Source of the DNA: Prorocentrum cordatum
Lineage: Eukaryota > Sar > Dinophyceae > Prorocentrales > Prorocentraceae
Assembly (NCBI GenBank): GCA_963575745.1
Contig: CAUYUJ010006291.1
Span: 367,476 to 431,475, forward strand
DNA: 64,000 bases
Reading direction: 5' to 3'
The translations under genes were made by a program, and so were the position numbers. The notes beneath the pieces are model-generated. The model saw only the letters and a list, made by a program, of their open reading frames with translations. It had not been told where the DNA came from and made no database searches. Shown here one piece after another: positions 50,985-61,046 of this stretch (positions are counted from its first letter, which is position 1; each line of letters opens with the position of its first letter).

Positions 50985-51530
50985 CCGATACGTTTCAAGG
51001 AGATTTCGTATCACAGCGGACAGCGGACTGTCTCACTTCAGGCGTACGTCGAATATTTGCCTTGCGGGAAAAAAATCGAGCAGAAGCCCTTGTCGTCGTG
51101 GCTAGGCCTCCGCCAACTTGATTGAATTGCGAGGAAGTCTCGAGCGAGAGCGCCGTTCCTGAGCGTGGGGGCCTCTCTGGCCAGGGCATCTCGGGGTAAA
51201 TTGTGAGGAAGTATCGAGCGAGAGCCGTTGTTGTCGTAGCTGGGCCTCCCAGGGCCCACATGTAGGCTCAAGCCAACGCTCGAGCGGGAGCCTCGCTTTT
51301 AGAATGCAGCCGTCGTCGAGGCGAGAGCGCGCGGAACCGTTTCCGGAGATACGCAATAATTATTCTTCAGATGCGAGTATTTCAGACTTGAGTCTTCAAC
51401 AACAACAACAGCAATCATTTTAAGACTGTTCGCCCTTATCTGCTCGAGTGTCCAATAACGCGTATTTCCCAAACACTCGATACCCGCCCTCTTCGTCTTC
51501 GATCGAACCCCTTTTGGGGCGTATACTTTT
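50985..51530 (+). repeat. Composite dispersed repeat (copy 2)
   Basis: GAGCGAGAGC-type units at about 51060, 51125, 51195 and 51265 are followed by GTTGTTGTCG, a spacer, CAACAACAACAACAGC (about 51402), TTTTAAGACTGTTCGC, and CTCGATACCCGCCCTCTTCG (51475-51515). The order matches 48.9-49.5 kb, partly rearranged. 50909-50985 is unremarkable. Confidence 0.7.
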
Positions 51531-51675
51531 CTTCCCTGCAGGCCGGGCCCTGGCAAGCGGCGGGGCGGCCGCGGACCGTGGGCCTGGCCAGCGGCAGCGC
51601 TGATCGGCGGGGCGGCCGCGGACCGTCCGTCGACCCGACCCCAAAAGGGACGGACAGGGGAAGAGGGAACCGACC

Positions 51676-51752
<77 letters not shown>

Positions 51753-51783
51753 ACGGCGTCGACGACGACGACGACGACGACGA

Positions 51784-51819
<36 letters not shown>

Positions 51820-51832
51820 GCGAAAGCGAGAG
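51676..51832 (+). repeat. ACG/GAC microsatellite
   Basis: About 150 bp of ACG triplets with two short GGC islands; its complement reads CGT. Purine-pyrimidine balanced, unlike the GGA tracts. Confidence 0.95.
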
Positions 51833-51844
51833 CGAAAGAGAACG

Positions 51845-52625
51845 TCAGCAGGGCCACGAAGGACACGAAGTAGGCCACGAAGGGCGACAGCGGGGACACG
51901 AAGGGAATGCGTATGTATGGGGCCACGGAGAGCGCGAACGAGCGGGGGCCACGAAGGGCTGATAATGCGGGGCCGCAGAAGACAACAATGGGGCCAATGA
52001 GGGTAGCAAATTTAGGATAGCGAGGGGGCCACAAACGGCGACAGCGGGGCCACGAAGGGCATGCACATGGGGCCACAACGGGCGCGAACGAGCGGGGGCG
52101 ACGAAAGGCATGCGTACGTTGGGCCGCGGAGGGCAAAGACGGGGCCACTCAGGGCAGCAACGGGGCCACGAAGGGCAGCGAGGGGGCCACGAAGGGCGGC
52201 AGCGGAACCACGAAGGGCATGCATATGGGGCCACCACGGGCGCGAACGAGCGGGGGCCACGAATGGCATGCATATATAGGATATAGGGCCACGAAGGGCA
52301 GCGGGGGGGCCACGGAGGGCAGCGACGGGGCCACGAAGGGGAGCGAGGGGTCCACGAAAGGCTGCAACGGGGCCACGAAGGGCTGCAACGGGGCCACGGA
52401 GGGGAGCGACGGGGCCACGAAGGATTGCAACGGGGCCACGAAACAAACCGAAGGAGCCACGAAGGGCTGCAACGAGGGCCGCGAAGGGCAGCGAGGAGGC
52501 CACGATGGGGCTGCAGCGGGGACACGAAACAAAGGGAGGGTGCCACGAAGGGCTGCAACGGGGCCACGAAACAAGGCGAGGGGGCCACGAAGGGCTGCAA
52601 CGGGGCCAGGAAGGGCAGCGAGATC
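51845..52625 (+). repeat. GGGGCCACGAAGGGC minisatellite
   Basis: Roughly 40 variants of GGGGCCACGAAGGGCAGCGA, unit mostly 15-24 bp, with a longer variant carrying GCGCGAACGAGCGGGGGC every 100-180 bp. Minus-strand frames (FVAPLQPFVAPS) are open because the unit is often a multiple of three. Confidence 0.9.
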
Positions 52626-52679
52626 CCGATTCTTAGGTATTCTGTGCGGGAGTCCCAAGCGTGAACGCGACTCCAAGGT

Positions 52680-52800
52680 GCCTGGGTGTCGGGAGCGCGG
52701 CGCTTGAGTAAATTGCACGAAATTCCAACGCAAAGGCGCTATTTGTCAGTAAATTGCAAGCAAGTCTCCAGCGAGAGCGCCTGACAGGGAGCCCACAGAC
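52680..52800 (+). repeat. Composite repeat units (copy 3, short)
   Basis: Two degenerate GAGCGAGAGC-type units (AGTAAATTGCACGAAATTCC and AGTAAATTGCAAGCAAGTCT starts) lie immediately before the next LINE RT. Confidence 0.6.
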
Positions 52801-52837
52801 ACGTGGCGGCAAAACAAATGGATCGTGATCTTCAAGA

Positions 52838-53735
52838 AAGAAAGGCGATCCCGATCTTCCGCAGAAGTACAGACCCATTGCCATCTTGCCAATACTCTAC
52901 AAGCTCTTTGCGCGCATGCTCTGTAACAGGTTGGAGCCATCTATCATCCAGCAGCAGCCAGCCGAACAAGCGGCGTATAGATGTGGGTTTTCCACCGAGG
53001 ACCACCTTGTTGCAATGGCGCTGTTGGTCGAGAGATGCAGGGAGTGGAACCAGGAGCTCTGGCTGGGCCTGGCCGACTTTGAGAAGGCGTTGGATACTGT
53101 CGAGCACGACTCGCTCCGGCAGGTCTTACATGACTTTGGCGTAGACGCGCCGTATATCGATCTATTGAAGAAACGTTACAACAATCAGACAGCCACGGTG
53201 GTCGCGGGAGCCGGCTCACGCCCGTTTTCCTTGAAGAGAGGCGCGAGACAGGGAGACCCGATCTGCGCGCTCCTGTTCCTTGCGGTGCTGGTGAGATGCT
53301 TTCAAGCGCTCAAGCGCAACTAGGGAGCTCTCAACAAGAGGCGTTCGGGTCATAATTTCGGGTTTGTCATCGGCGCGGAGGACGGCACGCTGACCAACGT
53401 GAGATTTGCCGATGACGTCTTGCGGTTTGCGCAGAGCCGGGCCGACGTGACAAAGATGTTATGTCACTTGCAGCGCGAGACGTCAAGGTACGGTTTGGTC
53501 GTGCATCTGGGCGCGACAAAGATCCTAACGAACAGGGGGGTGGAAGTTGGCGCCGCTGCTTTCGTCGGGGGCGATGCAGTCGATATACTTCAGCCGGCGT
53601 GCTCTGATAAATACGTGGGAAGAGTTCTGACTTTGGGAGATTACCGCGGTGCTCGGTTGGCTTTGGCGTGGAGTGCATTTTGCAGACACAAGCATGCGTT
53701 GCAACAGACAGTTCGCATTGATGTCCCGCTATAAG
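52838..53735 (+). pseudogene. LINE reverse transcriptase (relic)
   Basis: The frame reads KKGDPDLPQKYRPIAILPIL, then YKLFARMLCNRL, AYRCGFSTEDHL, LGLADFEKALDTVEHDSL (motif A) and FSLKRGARQGDPICALLF (motif B). A TAG follows at 53321-53323. The same frame continues to NVRFADDVLRFAQSRADVT (motif C) and GLVVHLGATKILTN (motif D). Upstream, FKK before GDP is displaced by an extra GAAA at about 52837-52843, a 4-base duplication. The R-Q-G-D-P motif B separates this LINE from the G-x-x-A-G-C type at 7 and 43 kb. Confidence 0.8.
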
Positions 53736-54026
53736 CTCTTTGAAACTGTGGTCGCGCCCACGGCGCTGCATGGTTCGATTGCGTGGACTGCGCGTAATGA
53801 CATCAAGCAGGCATTGCGCAGTGTTGCGAGGAGAATGATGCGAAATCTCTTCCAAGTGCCGCGCAGGAAAGAAGAAACGCGAATTACATATCAAGAGGTC
53901 CACGAGGTTCTGCGAGAAGCAGGTCTCGAAGATGGGCGGGAAGAGTTGGGTGGAGACCCAGTCGGTGAAGAAGAGCAGATTCACCGAGCAGTTATTGGCC
54001 GACGACAGAGGCAAGTGGCCGCGTAG
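53649..54026 (+). pseudogene. LINE post-RT region (relic)
   Basis: After a one-base shift the next frame reads RYKLFETVVAPTALHGSIAW, the block that follows motif E in LINE RTs, then RSVARRMMRNLFQVPRRKEE and ITYQEVHEVLREAG. It ends at 54026. The usual C-terminal finger is not seen. Confidence 0.7.
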
Positions 54027-54029
54027 GCT

Positions 54030-54520
54030 TTTGAATTGGAAGCCGCGGCGCCGGGCAGTGGCGCGCAGGTGCGCCGGGCGCCCTGTCAGGAGATGGGGCG
54101 ACTCGCGAGGCGCACCTTGCCCGCTCTCTGCAGGGCCAGGCAGGCTCCTCCTCCTCGTTCTCCCTCCTCCTAGGTAGGTTTTTCAATCCATCCATCGGCT
54201 GTCCTTCATTATTTCTGTTTGGGTTTGCACGCCTCCTCGCTCGCGCGCCCTCCGTCGTCCTTCTCGTCGTTCGCCCCTCCCTCTCCTTTGCCTCCGCCTC
54301 CCGTCCTCGCTTGTCGTGCGCCCCTCTCTGTCTTCGTGCCTGCTGTGTCCTCCAACGTCTCACGTTTTTATGTTTCGCGGTCTCGCAGCGCCGCGCACGC
54401 GCGCGGCCTCTCCGCGCTCTAAGCGCGCTGCGGGGCCGCCCCGCCGGACGGATTATCGGCCGCCCCGCCCCGCCCCGCTCCGCTCTCCAGCGAGAGCGCG
54501 ACTCCAGAGCGCGGGGAGGG
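54030..54520. other. GC-rich interval without a gene
   Basis: Pyrimidine-rich stretches (54130-54310) and CGCG-rich sequence. Frames are open on both strands but give Arg/Pro/Ala-rich nonsense. I call nothing here. Confidence 0.4.
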
Positions 54521-54523
54521 CGA

Positions 54524-54860
54524 TTCCTGAATACGTTAGGAGGAAGTCCCGAGCGACAGCGCGACTCCGGCATAAAATGCGAGGAAGTCTCGGGCGGGAG
54601 CGGGGGCCCTGGCTAAATAGTAAGGAAGTCCAAGGCGGGGGCCGTTGTTGTTATAACCCGGGGGCCAGCGGCCCAGTTTGAGCATCGAAGCTTCCCCTGT
54701 CAACAAACAGTGTGCGAGCGTCGAGGGGCGCGCTTTGATTGAAAAAACAGCATGCGCCGGTGGGGGGGGGGGCAACAATAAGGATTCTTTCAGAAGTGAG
54801 AGTTCAACAACAACAGCAACAGCAGCAACAACAACAACAAGTCCGGCAGTCTTACTCGAA
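54524..54860 (+). repeat. Composite dispersed repeat (copy 4)
   Basis: Three GAGCGACAGC/GGGCGGGAGC units at about 54535-54625, then CCGTTGTTGTTATAACCCGG, and after a spacer AGTTCAACAACAACAGC and CAA/CAG triplets (54807-54842). The layout matches copies 1 and 2 and the arms at 57.8-58.0 kb. Confidence 0.7.
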
Positions 54861-54879
54861 GTGCTGTACTGGGCGGGGG

Positions 54880-57511
54880 GGGGGGGGCGCATGCGGGCAG
54901 TGGCGCTGGGACCTGCTGTGGAGCTCTCTATCAGGTCACAAAACGCTGTGCTGGTTGGGGGGGATTTCTGCATGCGGTAGCGATGGGATCTTCGGTGGAG
55001 TTCCCTACGAGGCCACGAAGCGCTGTATTGGGTGGGGGGAAGTATGCTGGCGGCAGCACTAGGGCCGTCGGTGGAGCTCCGTTTGGGACTTGCCTGGTTG
55101 CGAAGTGCGCAGTTGTCGCCATTTTCGTGGGCTCGCGGGGGGTCGCGCGGAGTGGATGTGCATAGGGTCCAGTTGGGACTTCGCGGCGCTGTCCCGTCGC
55201 GCAGCGCGCGGCGCTGTCGCATTGCAGCTCGCGGGGGGCCGCTCTGCCACGCAGCGCGTGGCGCCTCTTTCTTTTTGTCCGCGCGGTCTCCCATCCTCAG
55301 CTGCCCCCTGGCCCGCCATGCCACCCCGCGCGATTGCTTCGCTCAGCGCGGTGCGCCGTTCTGCAGCAGAGCGGGCGCATGTGCCGTTCGACGCTGCTGC
55401 TGTTGCTTAGCAGGTATGTCTGGCGCCTGTGCGTTTGGCGCGGATCTCCGCGCGTCTTAGGCCGCCCAGAGGATATCGTATCTCAGGCCCTAAGTGCCCG
55501 CCTTTTTCGTCTTCGATTGCACGCCCTTGCGGACCCCTCTTGCCCGTCGCGCGCATCTAATGCAGCCCCTAAAACGGGGGAAAGGAGGGCGGATGAAAGG
55601 AGGGGGGGTGGAACACTAGAGAACGTCGTATGGGGCGGGGGCGAGGAGCAGAAAACAGGTGGCAGAACCTGGAGGGCTGCGAAGTGCGCAATCGGCTCCA
55701 TTTTCGCTCGTTCCTGGGAGGTCGCGCGGAGTGGAATGGCACGACAACCCAGTTTGGACCTCGCGGCTCCCAGGGGGTTGCGAAGTGCTCAGTTGTCGCC
55801 ATGGTCACGGGTTCCTCGGAGGTCGCGCGGAGCGGAGTGGTACGCGGACCCAGTCGGGACTTCGCGGCCCCCTGCGTGGCTGCGAGATGCGCAGTTCTCG
55901 CTTTTTGTTCGTGGGCTCCGCGCGGGCCCAGTTGGGACCTCGCGACTTCATTGGGGGCTGTGAGTTGCGCAGTTGTCGCCACTTTCGCGCGTTCCTGGGA
56001 GGTCGCGCCGATTGGAGTGGTACGTAGGTTCAGTTGGGACCTCGCGGCTCCCTAGGGGTTGCTAAGTGCGCGAGTCTCCCCTCTTTTGCAGGCCCCCGGG
56101 AGGTCGCGCGGAGTGGAGTTGTACGGGGATCCAGTTGAGACCTCGCGGCTCCCTGCGTGGTTGCGAAGTGCGCAGTTGTCGCCCTTTCCGCGGGCTCGCG
56201 GGGGGTCGCGCGGAGTGGATGTGCATGGGGATCCAGTTGGGATCTCGCGTTGCTGTCCCGTCACGCAGCGCGCGGCGCTGTCGCATTGCAGCTCGCAGGG
56301 AGCCGCTGTGCCACGCAGCGCGTGGCGGTGCTGTTTGTCCGCGCGGTCTCCCATCCTCGGCTGCCTCCTGGCCCGCCACGCCACCCCGCGCGATTGTTTC
56401 GCTCAGCGCGATGCGCTGTTCTGCAGCGGAGCGAGCGCATGTGCCGTTCGGCGCTGCTGCTTTTATTCAGCAGGTATGTCTGGCGCCTATGCTGGCGCGC
56501 GTGCGTTTGGCGCGGGCCCCCAGGTGTCGTGGGCCACCCAGAGGGTATCATATCCCAGGCCCCAAGTGCCCGCCCTCTTCGTTTTCGATTGTACACCCTT
56601 GCGGACTTCTCTTGCCTACCACGTGCATCTAGCGCAGCCCCTAAAACGGGAGAGTGGAGGACGGATGAAAGGGGAGGGGGGCGGATGGAACACGAGAGAA
56701 AGTCGTAGGGGCGGGGGCGAGGAGCAGAAAACAGGTGGCAGAACCTGGAGGGCTGCGAGGTGCGCATTCGGCTCCATTTTCGCTCGTTCCTGGGAGGTCG
56801 CGCGGAGTGGAGTGGCGCGACAACCCAGTTTGGACCTCGCGGTTCCCTGCGCGGCTGCGAGATGCGCAGTTCTCGCCTTTTTTCGTGGGCTCCGCGCGGA
56901 CCAAGCTCGCGACTTCCTTGGGGGCTGTGAGTTGCGCAGTTGTCGCCACTTTCGTGCGTTCCTGGGATGTCGTGCCGAGTGGATTGGTACGTAGATTCAG
57001 TTGGGACCTCGCGGCTCCATGGGGGTTGCGAAGTGCGCGGCTCTCCCCACTTTTGCAGGCTCCCGGGAGGTCGCGCTGAGTGGAGTTGTACGGGGATCCA
57101 GTTGAGACCTCGCGGCTCCTTGCGTGGTTGCGAAGTGCGCAGTTGTCGCCCTTTCCGTGGGCTCGCGGGAGGTCGCGCGGAGTGGATGTGTATGGGGATC
57201 CAGTTGGGACCTCGCGGCGTTGTCCCGTCACGCAGCGCGCGGCGCTGTCGCATTGCAGTTCGCGGGGAGCCGCTGTGCCACGCAGCGCGTAGCGGTGCTG
57301 TTTGTCCGCGCGGTATCCCATCCTCAGCTGCCTCGTGGCCCGCCCTGCCACCCCGCGCGATTGCTTCGCTCAGCGCGATGCGCTGTTCTGCAACAGAGCG
57401 AGCGCATGTACCGTTCGGCGCTGCTGCTGTTACTCAGCAGGAATGTCTGGCGCCTATGCTGGCGCTTGTGAGTTCGGCGCGAATGAATGTCCACATGCTT
57501 AGGCCACCCAG
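54880..57511 (+). repeat. Higher-order tandem array
   Basis: A ~1-kb cassette occurs almost three times. Landmarks GTGCCCGCC...TTCGATTG lie at 55494, 56567 and 57536 (spacing 1073 and 969). Each cassette has a leader to GGCAGAACCTGG and a series of ~95-105-bp subunits carrying GGGACCTCGCGGCTCC and GCGCAGTTGTCGCC (55.68-56.25 and 56.74-57.21 kb). A ~270-bp block follows, from CGCAGCGCGCGGCGCTGTCGC to GTCTGGCGCCTATGCTGG (about 55195, 56265 and 57230). All frames shift between copies, so coding is unlikely. Confidence 0.8.
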
Positions 57512-58648
57512 AGGATATTAGATCCCAAGCCCTAGGTGCCCGCCTTTTTCGTCTTCGATTGTACACCCTTGCGGACCCTTTTTGCCTGTCACGCGCATCT
57601 AGTGGGAGGACGGATGAAAAGGGTTGGGAGGAAGGATGGAGCACGAGAGAAAGTCGTATGGGGCGGGGGCGAGGAGCAGCAAAAACAGGTGGCAGAACCA
57701 GACGGGCAAAACGGGAGGGCAGACCCCAGCGGCCGCATTGGGAACGCGGGCCGAGTCGGCCAAGTCGAGCAGGCGGGTTGCTGAAGCGTCAGTATTGCAT
57801 GATACGAGGCACTCTCGAGCGACAGCACGCTTCCCAAGTCAACCGCGAGAGAAACCAACGCGGAAACGCGATTCCTGAGTGTCGGGGGCGCGGCGTCTGA
57901 ATCACGTGCGAAAAAGTCCCGCGCGAGAGCGCGATTCTTGTACACATTATGAAGAATTTCTGCGCGAGAGTGCAATGTTGGAATATATGGGAAGGAAGTA
58001 TCAGGCGGGAACCGTTGTTGTTGTAAACTTGGGGCCAGGGGCATAGTTTGAGCTGGCAGATTTCCTTTGATAGAAACCTGGATGCGAGCCCGGAGGGGGG
58101 CTCTTCAAATGAAACGGTAACAATATCAACGGTTCCCGCCAGATGCTTCCTCACAGTGTATTTCAACATCGCTTTTTCGCGCCGGCATTCTTCACGAAGT
58201 ATGCAGGCGTCGCGCTCTCGCGCAGGATTCCCTCGCAATTTATTCAGACGCCGCGCACTCGACTCTCAGGAATCGCGTTTTCGTTTTTTGTGTTTGGTTT
58301 CGCGACTTATTGGGGAATCGCTTTATCGCACGAGACTTCCTCGCGATTCATGCAGTTCTGACGCTTTAACAACCCGCCTGCTCGACCTGTCCGCCTGGGC
58401 CCGCCTTCCCGACCCGCCGTTAGGGTTTACCCGCCCGATTCGCCCGGCTGTTTCTGCCTCGTGATTTCACCCCCTGACCCCCCTCCTGCTAATCTCTCGT
58501 GCCACATCTTTTTCCCTCCCCCTTCAATCCGTCCTCTCTTTCTCTGTTTTAGGGGCTGCGCCAATTACACGCGGCAGGTAAGGAAGATATGCCCACAAGG
58601 GGGTAACATCGATGACGAAAAGGGCGGGCACCGAGATTTTCGGATATA
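57512..58648. repeat. Fold-back element: ~0.5-kb imperfect inverted repeat
   Basis: Left arm 57512-58016 and right arm 58128-58648 are inverted copies around 111 bases. Outer pairing is GGTGCCCGCC (57535) with GGCGGGCACC (to 58632). Middle pairing includes GTCGAGCAGGCGGGTTG (57764) with its complement near 58377-58393. Inner pairing is GCGGGAACCGTT (58005-58016) with 58128-58139. Each arm contains four to five GAGCGAGAGC-type units. Arms look about 70-75% alike by eye. No transposase or other frame lies inside. Boundaries continue into the higher-order array on the left. Confidence 0.8.
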
Positions 58649-58685
58649 CGTGGTAAGTGACACGCGGGCAGGAACGAGCGAACCG

Positions 58686-59135
58686 TCTTATCATGGTTTG
58701 ATGTTGTTGTCGTTGCTGTTGTTGCTGTTTCTGGCGGTGGTGGTGGTGGTAGTGGTGACGACTATGATGATGTTGACGGTGGCAATGATGCCGCTAATGA
58801 CGGTGATGATGACGTTGGTGGTAGGAATTGTCTTCGTGGTGGCGGTGATGATGTTGGTGGTGGTGACAATGAGGATGGTGTTGATGGTGAGGATGATGAT
58901 AATGATGTTGATGATTTTGATGATGGTGGTGATGATGATGATGTTTAGGATGTTGATGGTCATGGCGATGGTGATGCAGATGAATATGCAGATGGTGGTG
59001 GTGATAATGATGATGATGATAATGATGATGACGCTGATGATGATGATGCTGATGATGATGATGATGCTGATGATGCTGATGATGATGATGGTAATGATTA
59101 TCGTTGATTATAGAGGTGATGATCAGTAGGGTCGC
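58686..59135 (+). repeat. GTT/GGT then GAT microsatellite
   Basis: GTTGTTGCTGTT and GGTGGTGG triplets (58703-58755) lead into GAT triplets with many variants. It ends with the island GATTATCGTTGATTATAGAG...AGGGTCG (59096-59134), one base different from 48331-48369. Confidence 0.9.
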
Positions 59136-60690
59136 GAGAAGGAATGAGAAGGAGGCGTACGTGTGAGGAGATGGGATAGGGAGGGGGAGGAGGACCATGC
59201 TTAGGAGGAATAGGAGGAGGAGGAGGAGGAGGAGGAGGAGGGGGAAGACGATGATTCATGCATGTGCAGGTGGAGGGAGCAAGATGGACTGGGAACAGGA
59301 GGAGGGGGGGAGAGGGGCGAGCACTGGGAGAAGGAGGAGAGTGGGAGGGGGAGCTGGAGGAGGAATCTGAAGAAAGATGACATTGAACGATGTGGGGGAG
59401 ATAGGAGTGTGGTGGGAATGTCTCCTTCGTTTCCCTCCTTGTTTTCCTGCCCTTCCCGTCGCTCGTCCCCTCCCCTCGCCCGTCCTCAATCCTCCCCCCC
59501 GTCTGTGTGCCCCTCCATCTTCCTCTGTGCTCAGACCCCTGCTTCGTCAAGTGTTTTGTTGTGACATGGGGGCCATTGGAAGTATCGACCTCTTCCCTGG
59601 GGCTTATTTCTTATCCCGGGTCGTTTGGACTTTCTTGGGGCATTCGATGTCCAGGATTCGGGCTTCAGGGTCGCCCAAGGACTTGTCCTGGAGCGCGTTC
59701 CGACGAGACCTTCGACAACGGTCCAGCCGTGGCGAGAAGGAGCTTCCCTTGGAAAAATAAACCAGAACAAGTCACGCCTGTCAAACCTCTATCCTCGATC
59801 CTCCTCTCCCTGGTGCTCATTGAACCTCGACTTCAGTCCTCGCTCGCTCCTCGATCTTCGACGCTCGATCCTCGAACCTTGATCTCAATCATCCGCCCTC
59901 TCTTTTCTTCGCGCCTCTTCCCCACCACCCCTGGCGCTGAGGCGGCTTTTCGAGCAGCGATGGCCGGTCTTCGCCGAGTGCCCGCGCGAGCGCGCGCGCG
60001 CGCGCCTTGGTGGGGCCGACTGGGGCGAGGGCAAAGGTGCCTCCAATACGGCCACACGGGATCTTTGCAGGATGTGTGTTTCATTTATCTTCGTGCTCCC
60101 CCATCTAAACCTCCCCCTCCTTCCCCTCCTCGCTCACATCCTCCCCCTCCTCTCCTCGTACTCCTCTCAAACCTCGTCGCCCTCTCCTCTTCCCTCCTCC
60201 CCCCTAGGTTGACGGGCCTGACCACCTCAGAATTTTGAGGGTGTCTCTGGGCGCCCGCTCCTCCAACAGAACTAGATCTTACCACAGGACAGTCAGCACA
60301 GCTGTTTGGCGAACAATGTGTTCCGCCGTCGCTGCAAGGTTGGAGGGGGGCCCCTCACCTTCCCCCCCCCCTGTGCAGGAGGGGGGTAGCCAAACCTGGC
60401 CTCGAGGTTTCCGAAGTCTCGGAAAGTTTCCGGAGGACCCTGGAGGGGAATGGCCATGGAGGGTGATGTTGCAACGCGCCCTCCCGTGCTACGTCCCCTC
60501 CTCGTTAGTCCCGATCAAGTTTTCACAGTCGCTGCTGGAAGCGCCCTATTGAAAGACGAACGCCCGATAGGACAGCCATTCCAGACAAAGTCCCGTTCTG
60601 AAGACTTGTAGTTGCTCGAAGTGTTTCAGCTGAAATTGCGTCGAACTAGTTATGGCGAGCACCGCATTTCTGAAGGAGTTCTCCCTTCGT
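59136..60690. other. Low-information interval
   Basis: Contains a short GGA run (59212-59241), G- and C-runs, pyrimidine-rich stretches (60100-60210), a CGATCCTCGA-like cluster (59795-59885) and a GCGC run (59988-60004). A 243-codon plus frame (59507-60238) is open but Pro/Ser/Leu-rich and compositionally uneven; I do not accept it as a gene. One composite-repeat unit (AGGAAGTCTCGGGCGAC, about 60731) lies just beyond. Confidence 0.5.
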
Positions 60691-60906
60691 CCGTGTAATT
60701 GGTGGAATTTCACAGGTACATCATGAATGGTGAGGAAGTCTCGGGCGACACCCCTGGCCCACCTGACCCGTCTGGCGGTACCATCCGGGGGGGTTTGTTA
60801 GAAGGAAGAGGGAGGGTCGGAGGGGGCCGACGAAGCACAGCTGCATTACACATAAATGTCGAAGTCCCAGGAGAATTCTTGACGCTTCGCGTATCCCCAC
60901 CAGCGT

Positions 60907-60951
60907 CCGTAGCCCTCTGGCTCAAGCCTTTGGCTCAAGCTCTGGCTCGAG
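60907..60951 (+). other. Tandem relics of the dinoflagellate spliced leader
   Basis: 60907-60926 begins CCGTAGCC and ends TGGCTCAAG, differing from the canonical 22-nt dinoflagellate leader only in the few bases between. It is followed at once by CCTTTGGCTCAAG (60927-60939) and CTCTGGCTCGAG (60940-60951), two truncated further copies. In dinoflagellates, mature mRNAs that were reverse transcribed and reinserted keep such relics, and repeated rounds leave several in tandem. The next ATG in frame is at 61047. Confidence 0.75.
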
Positions 60952-61046
60952 CCAGCTGGGCAGGTGCAGCGCACGCCGGCCGTCCCCTTGTCCTGTCCTC
61001 TTCGCTCTCCTGGACTCCTCCTTTCCTTCCTCCCCGCCCCCACGGG

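Noticed and set aside
51420-52733. Minus-strand frames of 160-250 codons rich in VAP/RGP
   Set aside because: Products of the GGGGCCACGAAGGGC minisatellite, whose unit is often a multiple of three.
54880-57640. Overlapping frames of 100-330 codons in the higher-order array
   Set aside because: Frames change between repeat copies and give Arg/Ser/Cys-rich sequence without conserved protein.
58422-58436. TTAGGGTTTA as telomeric sequence
   Set aside because: A single copy inside the fold-back arm; no tandem repeat.
59507-60238. 243-codon plus frame as a gene
   Set aside because: Pro/Ser/Leu-rich with pyrimidine runs, no motif, and overlaps open frames on the other strand.
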